This document shows, piece by piece, positions 43,526 to 52,052 of a stretch of DNA of 64,000 nt; positions within the stretch are counted from its first letter, which is position 1; the number at the start of each line of letters is the position of its first letter. The DNA lies in contig JBIQKC010000007.1 in the NCBI GenBank assembly GCA_044506885.1, forward strand, positions 1 to 64,000. The letters are read 5' to 3'. The stretch comes from Croceibacterium_A sp044506885. Its GTDB lineage: Bacteria > Pseudomonadota > Alphaproteobacteria > Sphingomonadales > Sphingomonadaceae. The notes beneath the pieces were generated by a model. The model made no database searches, was not told the origin of the DNA, and saw only the letters and a list, made by a program, of their open reading frames with translations. Position numbers and translations under genes: made by a program.

Positions 43526-44236
43526 CTAGCGGGTCATCTCGTACTTGACCGTGATCGTGACGCCCGCTTCGACCAGACCCGGCTGAACCGGCGTCGCCGC
43601 GTCGGCCGCTTCGGCGCGCGCCATTTGCAGCATCGGCATCGGCGGCCGCACGGCGACCGTCTCGTTGATCTCCAGCAGCCGGACATCGGCGTATCCGGCC
43701 ATCCGGGCGTATTCGCGCGCCCGCTCGTTGGCGGTTTCAAACGCCGCGCCCCGCGCCTGCGCGCGCGCAGCGGTATCGTCGTCGATCGACCAGTCGGGAC
43801 CGGAAAGGTCGGTCGCCCCCGCTTCCACCAGCGCATCGAGCACTTCGCCGGTGCGCTGAATGTCGCGGAGCTTCACGCTGACGCGGTTCGACGCCTGATA
43901 GCCGCGGAACACCTGCCGGCGGCTCGCCTGGTCGTAATCGTACTGCGCGCCGAGATTGATTCCCGTGGTCTGGATGTCGCGTTCCGCCACGCCCAGCGCC
44001 TTTATCCGGGCGACCACCGCGCTCATCGCGGCAGCGTTGGCGCGCATCGCTTCCACCGCCGTTTGCGCCTGCGTGGTCACACCCGCGCCAACGGTGGCGA
44101 CGTCCGGTTCGGCCTCGACGCTTTCGGTGACTGAGAGTTCGACGACGGGACCGGTCGCGGCAATCTGGATTTCCGCCGCCGTCGCGGGAACGGAGAGCGC
44201 GCCGATGGCGACGAGCGGAAGTGCGTAACGGTTCAT
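43526..44236 (-). CDS. SIMPL domain (DUF541) periplasmic protein
   Basis: A 236-residue exported protein with signal MNRYALPLVAIGALSVPATA. The SIMPL domain covers nearly the whole mature chain: VELSVTESVEAEPDVATVGA, TTGINLGAQYDYDQ, GYQASNRVSVKLRDIQ and FETANERAREYARMAGYADV. Such proteins are linked to envelope or oxidative stress, with exact role unclear. GGAG lies seven bases before the ATG at 44236. It is divergent from uup. Confidence 0.88.
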   Translation of the reverse strand: MNRYALPLVAIGALSVPATAAEIQIAATGPVVELSVTESVEAEPDVATVGAGVTTQAQTAVEAMRANAAAMSAVVARIKALGVAERDIQTTGINLGAQYDYDQASRRQVFRGYQASNRVSVKLRDIQRTGEVLDALVEAGATDLSGPDWSIDDDTAARAQARGAAFETANERAREYARMAGYADVRLLEINETVAVRPPMPMLQMARAEAADAATPVQPGLVEAGVTITVKYEMTR

Positions 44237-44345
44237 GTCAAATCTCCACAACAATTGTTCGCGGGCTGCCTTCGCGGCCATTACGCACGGCTGAACCAGG
44301 CGGTTCCTTGCGGGCAAGGTTGCGAGCGGCTAGGCGGCGCGGCCT

Positions 44346-46214
44346 ATGGCGGACGCTCCGATCCTTTCCTGGGAAGGCCTCGGCCTGCAACAAGGCGGGC
44401 GCTGGCTGTTCCGCGAACTCGACCTGCACATCGGCCCGCGCGACCGGCTGGCGCTGATTGGGCGCAACGGCGTGGGCAAGACCACGCTGTTCAGGCTGAT
44501 CGCGGACTTGATCGAAGCGGATACCGGCAAGCGCTCGATCCAGCCCGGCACGCGCGTAGTGCTGCTCGAACAGGAGCCCTCGTTCGCCGGCTGCGAGACG
44601 CTGATGGACTTCGCCTTGCGCGGGGACACCAATGAGGGCGGAGCGCCGCAGCGGCACGAAGTCGAAGCGATCGCGGGCCAGCTCGGCATCGACATGGGCC
44701 GTTCGGCCGCCACCGCCAGCGGCGGCGAACGGCGCCGCGCGGGCATCGCCCGAGCGCTGGCGATGGAGCCCGACCTGCTGCTGATGGACGAACCGACCAA
44801 CCACCTCGACCTTGCCGCCATCGACTGGCTGGAAGGCTGGCTGGGCCGCTACAAGGGCGCGTTCATCGCGATCAGCCACGACCGCACGTTCCTGAAGCGG
44901 CTCACACGAGCGACGCTGTGGCTCGACCGGGGGGCGCTGCGGCGCAAGGAAGTTGGCTTCGGCGGCTACGAGGCATGGGAAGAACAGGTCTATGCCGAAG
45001 AAGCGCGCGCGGCGGAAAAGCTCGATGCGAAGCTGAAGCTGGAAGCGCACTGGCTGGAACGCGGCGTGACCGCGCGGCGCAAGCGCAATCAGGGCCGCCT
45101 CGAAGCGCTGCACCGGATGCGGGCGCAGCGCGCCGCGATGATCGGCAAGGCGGGCACGTCGAAGCTGGCGCTGGCGAGCGACGACGAAGTGCGGACCAAG
45201 TCGGTGATCGTGGCCGAGGAGGTCACGAAACGCTTCCCCGGATCGGGGTCCGGGGCAGGCGGCGAGCGGACCATAATCCGCAATTTCAGCCTGCGCATCC
45301 AGCGCGGCGACCGGATCGGCGTGGTCGGGGCCAACGGCGCGGGCAAGACCACGCTGCTCAAGCTGCTGACCGGCGAACTGGCGCCCGACGAAGGCGCGGT
45401 GACTCTGGCGAAGACGCTGAGCGGCGTGATGATCGACCAGCAGCGCAGCCTGCTCGCCCCCGACAAGAAGGTGCGCGACATCCTTGCCGAGGGAGGTGAC
45501 TGGCTCGACGTGCGCGGAGTGCGCAAACACGTGCAGGCCTACCTCAAGGACTTCCTGTTCGACCCCTCGCTGGTCGATGCGCCGATCGCCTCGCTCTCCG
45601 GCGGGGAGCGCAGCCGGTTGCTGCTGGCGCGCGAATTCGCCCGCAAGTCGAACCTGCTGGTGCTCGACGAGCCAACCAACGATCTCGATCTCGAAACGCT
45701 CGACCTGCTCCAGGAAGTCATCGCCGACTATGACGGCACCGTGCTGATCGTCAGCCATGACCGCGATTTCCTCGACCGCACGGTCACGATCACGCTCGGG
45801 CTCGATGGCAGCGGCACGGTGGACATCGTCGCCGGCGGCTACGACGACTGGGAAGCGAAGCGGCGGAAGGTTCCGACAACGCACAAGCGCAAGCCTCCCC
45901 TCCCGCCTGCGGGAGGGGTCGGGGGTGGGCCCGGATCGGACTCGCCCACCCCCCAGCCCTCTCCCGCAAGCGGGAGGGGGAGCAAGGTAAAGCTCACCTA
46001 CAAGGACCAGCGCGATTACGATCTGCTGCCGGCGCGGATCGAGGAACTCGACACCGCCATCGCGGATCGCGAACGGCTGCTCGCCGACCCCGATCTCTAC
46101 CGCCGCGATCCGGCGCGCTTCGATCAGGTGATGCGGGAACTGGAAGCCTTACGCCGCGAGAAGGACACGGCCGAGGAACGCTGGCTCGCGCTCGCCGAAC
46201 TGGTCGAGGGCTGA
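44346..46214 (+). CDS. uup: ABC-F ATPase Uup
   Basis: A 622-residue cytoplasmic ABC-F protein, acting on ribosomes or DNA junctions rather than as a transporter. Two ATPase domains: GRNGVGKTTLFR, SGGERRRAGIARAL, LLMDEPTNHLDL in the first; GANGAGKTTLLK, SLSGGERSRLLLAREF, LVLDEPTNDLDLE in the second. The linker between them is basic. A C-terminal coiled-coil domain (YKDQRDYDLLPARIEELDTA onward) is the Uup signature. Between the second ATPase and this domain, residues about 517-546 are encoded by a palindromic repeat (45894-45983) and read as Pro/Gly-rich sequence (PPLPPAGGVGGGPGSD). The frame is kept. Confidence 0.93.
   Translation: MADAPILSWEGLGLQQGGRWLFRELDLHIGPRDRLALIGRNGVGKTTLFRLIADLIEADTGKRSIQPGTRVVLLEQEPSFAGCETLMDFALRGDTNEGGAPQRHEVEAIAGQLGIDMGRSAATASGGERRRAGIARALAMEPDLLLMDEPTNHLDLAAIDWLEGWLGRYKGAFIAISHDRTFLKRLTRATLWLDRGALRRKEVGFGGYEAWEEQVYAEEARAAEKLDAKLKLEAHWLERGVTARRKRNQGRLEALHRMRAQRAAMIGKAGTSKLALASDDEVRTKSVIVAEEVTKRFPGSGSGAGGERTIIRNFSLRIQRGDRIGVVGANGAGKTTLLKLLTGELAPDEGAVTLAKTLSGVMIDQQRSLLAPDKKVRDILAEGGDWLDVRGVRKHVQAYLKDFLFDPSLVDAPIASLSGGERSRLLLAREFARKSNLLVLDEPTNDLDLETLDLLQEVIADYDGTVLIVSHDRDFLDRTVTITLGLDGSGTVDIVAGGYDDWEAKRRKVPTTHKRKPPLPPAGGVGGGPGSDSPTPQPSPASGRGSKVKLTYKDQRDYDLLPARIEELDTAIADRERLLADPDLYRRDPARFDQVMRELEALRREKDTAEERWLALAELVEG
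45894..45983. repeat. Composite palindromic repeat inside uup coding sequence
   Basis: Three nested stems in 90 bases. First, CCCCTCCCGC and GCGGGAGGGG (45897-45918), 10 bp with a 2-base loop. Second, GGGGGTGGGC (45921-45930) with GCCCACCCCC (45944-45953), 10 bp. Third, CTCCCGC-AA-GCGGGAG (45961-45976). The last 23 bases match the element at 13484-13506 exactly, and the order of stems is the same. It is translated in frame in the Uup linker, so it has spread into a coding region without breaking the protein. Confidence 0.8.
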
Positions 46215-46218
46215 GCGG

Positions 46219-47193
46219 TCAGGCGGCGGCGGTAGCGCCCACGCGCCGCTGCGCCCGCGTCAGCCGGCCCATGATCTTCAGATCGCTGTCCGAAAGCTGG
46301 AGCGCGGCGTCGGCCCACAGATCGACGATCCGCTTGAGTTCGCTGAGGCCGATGGGATGCGTCAGCTTCATCGCCCGCCGGGCGTTGACGAGTCCGGGGT
46401 GGCGGCGTTCCGACTTGCGGATGAAGTCCTCGCACGCGGCCATGCCCTCGCCATTCTCGGCCAGGTGGTGGACGATGCCGAGATCGTACATCTCCTGCGC
46501 CGTATAGGTGTGGTTGGAAACGATCAGCCGATCCGCCATCGCGCTCCCCAGCTTGCGCGAAAGCAGCGCATGCGCGCCCATGCCGGGGAACAGGCCGAAC
46601 AGGATCTCCGGCAGGCCGAAGGTCGCATCGCGTTCGGCGACGATGTAGTCGAACGACAGCAGCGCCTCGAACCCGCCGCCGAGCGCCGCCCCCTGCACCA
46701 GTCCCACGGTCAGCATGGGCAGATCGAGCGAGTGCATGTTGCGATGAAGGATGCTCACGCAGCGATAGCCGTAGCGCGTCAGCCCGGCCCGGTCGTGCGA
46801 GCGGATGAGGCGCTCGAACAGCTCCAGATCGCCGCCGAAGCAGAACACGCCCGGCGTTCGGCTGCCGAGCACGAGGTAACGCAGCGGGGCCTGCCCCGAA
46901 CCGAAGCTCTCCACGATCAGGCGCTGCCAGTCCTCGAAATCGTGGAGCATGGTCGGCGTGAAGCTGGGACGGCCCGAGGGGCGCATGAAGGTCCACAGCG
47001 TCGCTTCCGCGGCGCGGTATTCGACTTCCAGATCGCCGAGATCGAACAGGCCGGGATGAATTTCCACGCTTCGCGGTTCGACGACGAGATGTTCGTCACC
47101 GCTTCCGAAACCGATAGCGCCGGAGCCGATGGGCACGGCCTCTTCCTCGGCTTCCAGCGCCGGCTGTTCGAGATGGCCGGAGGGCCGGTCCAT
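46219..47193 (-). CDS. rpfF: RpfF-like crotonase (DSF-family signal synthase)
   Basis: A 324-residue crotonase whose closest pattern is RpfF/DSF synthase, which makes cis-2-unsaturated fatty acid signals from acyl-ACP. Shared blocks: PSFTPTMLHDF, CFGGDLELFERLIRSHDR, LVQGAALGGGFEALLSFDYI, GLPEILFGLFPGMGAHALLS, and a C-terminal ELKRIVDLWADAALQLSDSD with IMGRLTRAQ. The two glutamates at residues 176 and 196 have the same 20-residue spacing as the catalytic pair of RpfF. About 45 N-terminal residues are extra. The ATG at 47193 follows GAGG at five bases. No rpfC/rpfG is adjacent. It lies 3' of the exosortase operon on the same strand, 161 bases on. A plain enoyl-CoA hydratase is the alternative. 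Confidence 0.72.
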   Translation of the reverse strand: MDRPSGHLEQPALEAEEEAVPIGSGAIGFGSGDEHLVVEPRSVEIHPGLFDLGDLEVEYRAAEATLWTFMRPSGRPSFTPTMLHDFEDWQRLIVESFGSGQAPLRYLVLGSRTPGVFCFGGDLELFERLIRSHDRAGLTRYGYRCVSILHRNMHSLDLPMLTVGLVQGAALGGGFEALLSFDYIVAERDATFGLPEILFGLFPGMGAHALLSRKLGSAMADRLIVSNHTYTAQEMYDLGIVHHLAENGEGMAACEDFIRKSERRHPGLVNARRAMKLTHPIGLSELKRIVDLWADAALQLSDSDLKIMGRLTRAQRRVGATAAA

Positions 47194-47354
47194 AGTCACC
47201 TCGCGCGCAACCCCTTGACCGCGCGGCGTTTCATGCCGGTGGTCAGGGCGATGCTAACACGCGCTGACTCGTTGGCAATGCAATATTTACCACAATTGTT
47301 AACGTTCGCCGTCGCTGTTTCCCGAACGGCACAATGAACCAAGGCGAATTCCTG

Positions 47355-49250
47355 CTAACTTAGCCCCAATTTCGCGAGCGAGCGGTTCAACATCAGCAAT
47401 TGCCACAGCACCCGCGAATGATCGACGCGGCCCGCGATATGCGCTTTGGCCATTTCGCCCACGCGGCGGGAATCGAACCATCCGGTCCGGGCCAGCGGCG
47501 CGCTCGACGCGATTGCCCGCGCCTCCCCCGCGAGCGGACCGCGCAGCCAATGCGCAATCGGGGTGACGAAGCCCTGCTTTGCGCGAAAGAGGATGTCATC
47601 GGGCAGATAGCGGCGCATCGCGCTCTTCAGCAGCCATTTGCCCTGTCCCCGGCGGATGCGGAGCCGTTCGGGCAGCGCGGCGGCGAATTCGACGAGCCGA
47701 TGGTCGAGCAGCGGTTCGCGCGCTTCGAGGCTCACCGCCATGCTGGTGCGGTCGACCTTGGTCAGGATGTCGCCGGGAAGCCAGAACGTAAGGTCCGCAT
47801 ATTGCGCGCGATCGAGGCCGGAGCGCGCGGGCGCGGCGCGCATCCGCTCGATCAGCGGCTGTTCGGCGCGGTAGTCGCCGATCTCGCGCAGCAAGGCGGG
47901 CGAATAGAGCGCGCCGCGCAGTTCGGGCGGAGCCACGCAGAGCCCCCGCGCGTAGCCCTCCGCCCCGTCGGCCGCGAGCGCAAGCAAGGTCGCCTTCGCA
48001 CGCAGGGGGCGCGGCGCCCAGTCGGCCTTGGGCCAGACCTGCCCCAGCCGCCCGAACACCGGCTGGCGAACGGCGGCGGGCAGCGCCGCGCGCACCGCCT
48101 CCTCGCGCGCATGGAACATCTGGCGGCGATAGCCGGCGAATGCCTCGTCCGCCCCGTCGCCGGATAGCGCCACGGTCACCGTCTCGCGCGCGAGTTGGCA
48201 TACCCGCCAGGTCGGCAGGGCCGAGGCGTCGGCGAAAGGTTCGTCGAACATCGCCGCCAGCGCGTCGATCTCGCCGAACTCATCCGCGCCCACTTGCCGC
48301 GTCCGGTGGTCGGCCCCGAACAGTTCGGCGACCTTCGCCGCGTGCGCCGTTTCGTCGAGCGCGGATACATCGAAGCCGATCGCGCAGGTCCGCACCGGCT
48401 CGCGGCTCGCTTCCGCCATCAGCGCGACGACCGTGGAGGAATCGACGCCGCCGGAAAGGAACGCGCCGAGCGGCACGTCGGCCACCATCCGGCTGGTGAC
48501 CGCTTCGCGCAGGTGATGGAGCAGCTCGGCTTCGAGGTCGCGCGCAGATCCGCGGCGGCGCTCGGCGAAGGAGATGTCCCACCACCGCTGCGGCGCCGCA
48601 GGCGGCGCGTCGTGACGCAGCAGGCGATAATGCGCGGCGGGCAGCTTCTCGACGCCTTTCAGGATCGAGCGATGATCGGGCACGTAGCCCCACGCAAGAT
48701 AATCCTCCACCGCCAGCGGATCGGCCTCGCGGCGCAGCAGCGGATGCGCCAGCAGTCCCTTGAGCTCAGACGCGAAGGCCAGGCTGCCGTCGGACAAGTG
48801 CGCCATGAACAGCGGCTTCACCCCGAAGCGGTCGCGGGCGAGCAACAGGGTGCGGTCCTTGCCGTCGTAGAGCGCGAAGGCGAACATGCCGTTCAGGCGG
48901 CGCAGAAGGTCGATCCCCCAGTGCTGCCATGCCGCCAGGATAACTTCGGTATCGCCCTGCGTGCGGAACCTCGCCCCCAACGCTTCCAGTTCCCGGCGCA
49001 GCTCGCGGTAATTGTAGATCTCGCCGTTGAACACGATCACCGCGCGCCCGTCGGCCGAATGCATCGGCTGGGGCGACCCCGCCACGTCGATGATCGACAG
49101 CCGCCGGTGGCCCAGCCCGACGCCGGGCCCAGTCCATACGCCCGCCCCGTCGGGCCCGCGATGCGCGAGCGCATCGGCCATCGTTTCGACCCGCGCCGGA
49201 TTGACCGGCTTGATCGTGCCGCAGTGGAAGATGCCGGCTATCCCGCACAT
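47355..49250 (-). CDS. Exosortase A-associated glutamine amidotransferase (asparagine synthase-like)
   Basis: A 631-residue protein of the asparagine synthase fold found in XrtA loci (amidotransferase 1 type). MCGIAGIFHCG gives the N-terminal nucleophile Cys2 of the glutaminase domain; FNGEIYNYRELR and GDTEVILAAW follow. The synthetase domain has the ATP loop AFLSGGVDSSTVVAL and ALSGDGADEAFAGYRRQ. It probably amidates a sugar or polysaccharide intermediate rather than making free asparagine; the acceptor is unknown. It follows xrtA by 11 bases and is last in the main operon. Confidence 0.9.
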   Translation of the reverse strand: MCGIAGIFHCGTIKPVNPARVETMADALAHRGPDGAGVWTGPGVGLGHRRLSIIDVAGSPQPMHSADGRAVIVFNGEIYNYRELRRELEALGARFRTQGDTEVILAAWQHWGIDLLRRLNGMFAFALYDGKDRTLLLARDRFGVKPLFMAHLSDGSLAFASELKGLLAHPLLRREADPLAVEDYLAWGYVPDHRSILKGVEKLPAAHYRLLRHDAPPAAPQRWWDISFAERRRGSARDLEAELLHHLREAVTSRMVADVPLGAFLSGGVDSSTVVALMAEASREPVRTCAIGFDVSALDETAHAAKVAELFGADHRTRQVGADEFGEIDALAAMFDEPFADASALPTWRVCQLARETVTVALSGDGADEAFAGYRRQMFHAREEAVRAALPAAVRQPVFGRLGQVWPKADWAPRPLRAKATLLALAADGAEGYARGLCVAPPELRGALYSPALLREIGDYRAEQPLIERMRAAPARSGLDRAQYADLTFWLPGDILTKVDRTSMAVSLEAREPLLDHRLVEFAAALPERLRIRRGQGKWLLKSAMRRYLPDDILFRAKQGFVTPIAHWLRGPLAGEARAIASSAPLARTGWFDSRRVGEMAKAHIAGRVDHSRVLWQLLMLNRSLAKLGLS

Positions 49251-49261
49251 GGGATGCGCCG

Positions 49262-50818
49262 TTACGGAACTTGCGCGATGCCGTCCATCCACGGCCCGAG
49301 GGGGCCGGCGGCCGCCAGGAAAGCCTCGATGGCTTCGCGCGCCGGCATGCCCGGTCGCTCCTCGGCCGAAACGATCAGCATCACGGTCGGGCTGCCCTGC
49401 AAGGTCAGGCGATCGGCCATGTTGGCGAGCTTGAGGCGGAAATTGCTGCCGGTGACGACATCGCCGGTGCGGTACCACGTCATCGCCACGCGCCGGACCT
49501 TGCCTTCGACCTGCAACACGTCGCCCTTGCCGCCCGCGATCGACTGCGCCGGCTCTACCCAGCGCCATGCCGTGTCCGGCGCCAGCGCCCCCTCGCCCAT
49601 CGCGCCGGCGTCGCGCCCTTCGCCCTGTGACGGATAAAGCGCGTAGAACACGTCCACCTCGCGTCCCGGCATGTCCACGAACCGGCCGAGCAACCGGCGC
49701 TCGGCCCCCGTGGCGCGCGGGACCCAGGGTTCCGGCGCTACATGGCACATCAGCGACCAGCCGGTCACCCAGGGGAACGATATGGTATCCGGCAGCGTGG
49801 CCTCTGTCCGCTGCGCGGCCGCGCTCCAGCCGCTCGAGAGCAGCGCGAGGGCCGCGATACCGCCGAGCGCCGCCTTGCCGCCGATCGAGCGCGTGGCGAG
49901 ACGGCCGAGAAACGCCGATCGCTCGATGTGCGCGGAATCGATGAACGGATCGTCGGGCTGGCGGTCGAAGAACCGCCACGCCGCGCCGAACAGCACGGCC
50001 ACCACGACCGCGAAGAACACCCAGCCATAGACGATATGATCGAACCCGGCGGCGAATTCGATGCCCTGCGACTGCGCAATGTAGATCGTCCCCCAGGCGC
50101 GCACACCGTTGGCGAGGATCGGGACCACTATCGAGGCCGCCATGAACAGCACGCGCCGCCGCCAGCTGCGAAAGCAGACATGCGCCACCAGCGCGCCGAG
50201 CGCGACCATCGCGACGAGGAACTTCACGCCGGAGCAGGCCTCGGCCACTTCGAACAGTCCGGCGGGGGTGTCGATGAACACGCCATCGACGACCGCCGGG
50301 ACGCCGCTCATATGCGTCAGCGCGATGGTCAGCCGCGCGGTTATCATTTGCAGCGCGGGCACCAGTTCGTCGCCAAAGGGGACGAGGAACAGCATGTAGG
50401 CGAGCGGAAACAGCAGCGCCGCCGCCACGCGCGGCCCCAACAGCGTGAGCACGGCCGCTTGCAGGCACGCCACCGCGCCAAGCTGGCTCGCAAGGTTGAG
50501 GCCGGAGACCGTCCCCATCAGCCAGAGCAGCAATGCGCCGCCCAACGCAAGCAAGCCGGGCCACCAGGCTTGCGGACGCAGCACCGCCAGCTGTTCCGCC
50601 CGCAGGCGGACCAGCCAGAAGAGGATCGCCGGCGCCAGCAGGATGTGGTTGTAGGTCGACGAATCCCACCACAGCCGCGCCATCGCGGCCCAGTCGGCGA
50701 AAGTCAGCGCGACAAGTCCGATCGCGGCCAGCGCCAGCCGCAACGACGGTTCGCGCCATGCCTCGGGCAGGCGCGATGTCCACCGCGCGGGACGCAGCGC
50801 TACCGCATCATGCGGCAT
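49262..50818 (-). CDS. xrtA: Exosortase A fused to EpsI domain (XrtA)
   Basis: A 518-residue inner-membrane transpeptidase that processes PEP-CTERM proteins, with an EpsI domain at its C-terminus. About eight membrane helices fill residues 25-330. The catalytic triad is visible: Cys195 in EVAEACSGVKF, Arg240 in PILANGVRAWG and His261 in FDHIVYGWVFF. The EpsI part (about 340-518) has WRWVEPAQSI, VAMTWYRTGD and MLIVSAEERPG and should lie in the periplasm, helping polysaccharide export. The fusion is common in this subclass. The start overlaps the glycosyltransferase stop by 11 bases. No PEP-CTERM substrate is encoded in the window. Confidence 0.95.
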   Translation of the reverse strand: MPHDAVALRPARWTSRLPEAWREPSLRLALAAIGLVALTFADWAAMARLWWDSSTYNHILLAPAILFWLVRLRAEQLAVLRPQAWWPGLLALGGALLLWLMGTVSGLNLASQLGAVACLQAAVLTLLGPRVAAALLFPLAYMLFLVPFGDELVPALQMITARLTIALTHMSGVPAVVDGVFIDTPAGLFEVAEACSGVKFLVAMVALGALVAHVCFRSWRRRVLFMAASIVVPILANGVRAWGTIYIAQSQGIEFAAGFDHIVYGWVFFAVVVAVLFGAAWRFFDRQPDDPFIDSAHIERSAFLGRLATRSIGGKAALGGIAALALLSSGWSAAAQRTEATLPDTISFPWVTGWSLMCHVAPEPWVPRATGAERRLLGRFVDMPGREVDVFYALYPSQGEGRDAGAMGEGALAPDTAWRWVEPAQSIAGGKGDVLQVEGKVRRVAMTWYRTGDVVTGSNFRLKLANMADRLTLQGSPTVMLIVSAEERPGMPAREAIEAFLAAAGPLGPWMDGIAQVP

Positions 50819-52052
50819 GGCGGCGCCCCTGTTGCCCCGCCTGTTGCCCGGATTTGCCCGCGACCAGTCCCGCCAGCGGCGCCAGCGCGGCCGGCCAGCT
50901 CATCGTGTCCAGCACCGCGCGCCGCGCGGCATGGCCCATGACCCGCGCCAGCGGGGGAGACGCGAGCAGCGCCAGCGCCCGTCCGACGAGCGCCTCGTCG
51001 CTCTCCGCGATCGCCAGGTTCACCCCGTCTTCGGCGGGGACGCCGGTGGCGGCTTGCGGCGTCAGCACTACGGGCCGCGCCATCGCCATGGCTTCGAGCA
51101 CCTTGTTCTGCACGCCGCGCGCGATCGTCAGCGGAGCGAGCACGAGGTCGGCCCCGGCAAGAAATGGCCGGACATCGGCCACCGCGCCCCAGACGCGCGC
51201 GCCATTCGTCCCTTCGAGCGCACGCAATTCGGCAACCGGCGCGCGGCCGACGACATGGAAGCGCGCTTCGGGATGGCGCGCGCGAATGCCGGGCATCAAG
51301 CGGAGCACGGCGCGGCGCGCCGCTTCGACGTTGGGCGCGTAGTCCATCTGTCCGGTGAAAACGATATGCGGTCCGGCTATGGCGAGATCGGGATGGGGCC
51401 GGACTTTCGCCGGATCGAACAGCGCCGCATCCACGCCGTTGCCGAGCGCCGAAACGCGCCCTGCAAGCCGCCCCGGCAGGCGCGAGCGCATCAGGTCCGC
51501 TTCCGCTTCGCTGACCAGCAATGTGCGATCGGCCCGTTCGACGAGCCTCGTCTCCACATCGCGCAGCAGCCGTCCCTCGCGCGCATCGATCCAGCGGCGC
51601 GGCCACGCGCCCTCGGCCGCATAGGCTTCGAACTTGGCGGAATCGACGTCGACGAGGTCCACTATCACTCTGCCCGGCCATTCCCGCGGAACATATTGTC
51701 CCATCTGGCCGGAGAAGACGAAGATGAGGTTAACGGAATGCTTACGCAGCGTTTCCGCCACCCACCGGGCCAGCACGGGATGGCGGAAGGCGGCGAGGCT
51801 CACCGGCTCCCGCTTGCGCAGCGCTTCCAGGCCGGCAAGCCAGTCGGATTTCGTTCTCCGGGGCATGCAATAGCTTGCCGCCAGCGCCTGCAAGTCCCGC
51901 TCCGCCGCGACGTCGGTATTGGTTTCCGCCAGGCATCCCACATGCACGGGCGCAATCTTCGCCAGCGCCTGCAACAGGTGGTGCGAGCGGATCTTGTCGC
52001 CCCGGTCGGGCGGAAACGGGACACGGTGGGCGAGGAACAGGATGTCGCTCAT
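50808..52052 (-). CDS. XrtA system glycosyltransferase (TIGR03087 type)
   Basis: A 414-residue GT-B glycosyltransferase of the family 4 type found in exosortase A loci. It opens MSDILFLAHRVPFPPDRGDK, the hallmark of this group, then VDLVDVDSAKFEAYA, SALGNGVDAALFDP, IVFTGQMDYAPNVEAARRAV and LAPLTIARGVQNKVLEAMAM, where E in the last block is the sugar-nucleotide contact. It should add a sugar to the lipid-linked repeat in the cytoplasm. The start overlaps the FemAB gene stop (ATGA). Confidence 0.92.
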   Translation of the reverse strand: MSDILFLAHRVPFPPDRGDKIRSHHLLQALAKIAPVHVGCLAETNTDVAAERDLQALAASYCMPRRTKSDWLAGLEALRKREPVSLAAFRHPVLARWVAETLRKHSVNLIFVFSGQMGQYVPREWPGRVIVDLVDVDSAKFEAYAAEGAWPRRWIDAREGRLLRDVETRLVERADRTLLVSEAEADLMRSRLPGRLAGRVSALGNGVDAALFDPAKVRPHPDLAIAGPHIVFTGQMDYAPNVEAARRAVLRLMPGIRARHPEARFHVVGRAPVAELRALEGTNGARVWGAVADVRPFLAGADLVLAPLTIARGVQNKVLEAMAMARPVVLTPQAATGVPAEDGVNLAIAESDEALVGRALALLASPPLARVMGHAARRAVLDTMSWPAALAPLAGLVAGKSGQQAGQQGRRHAA

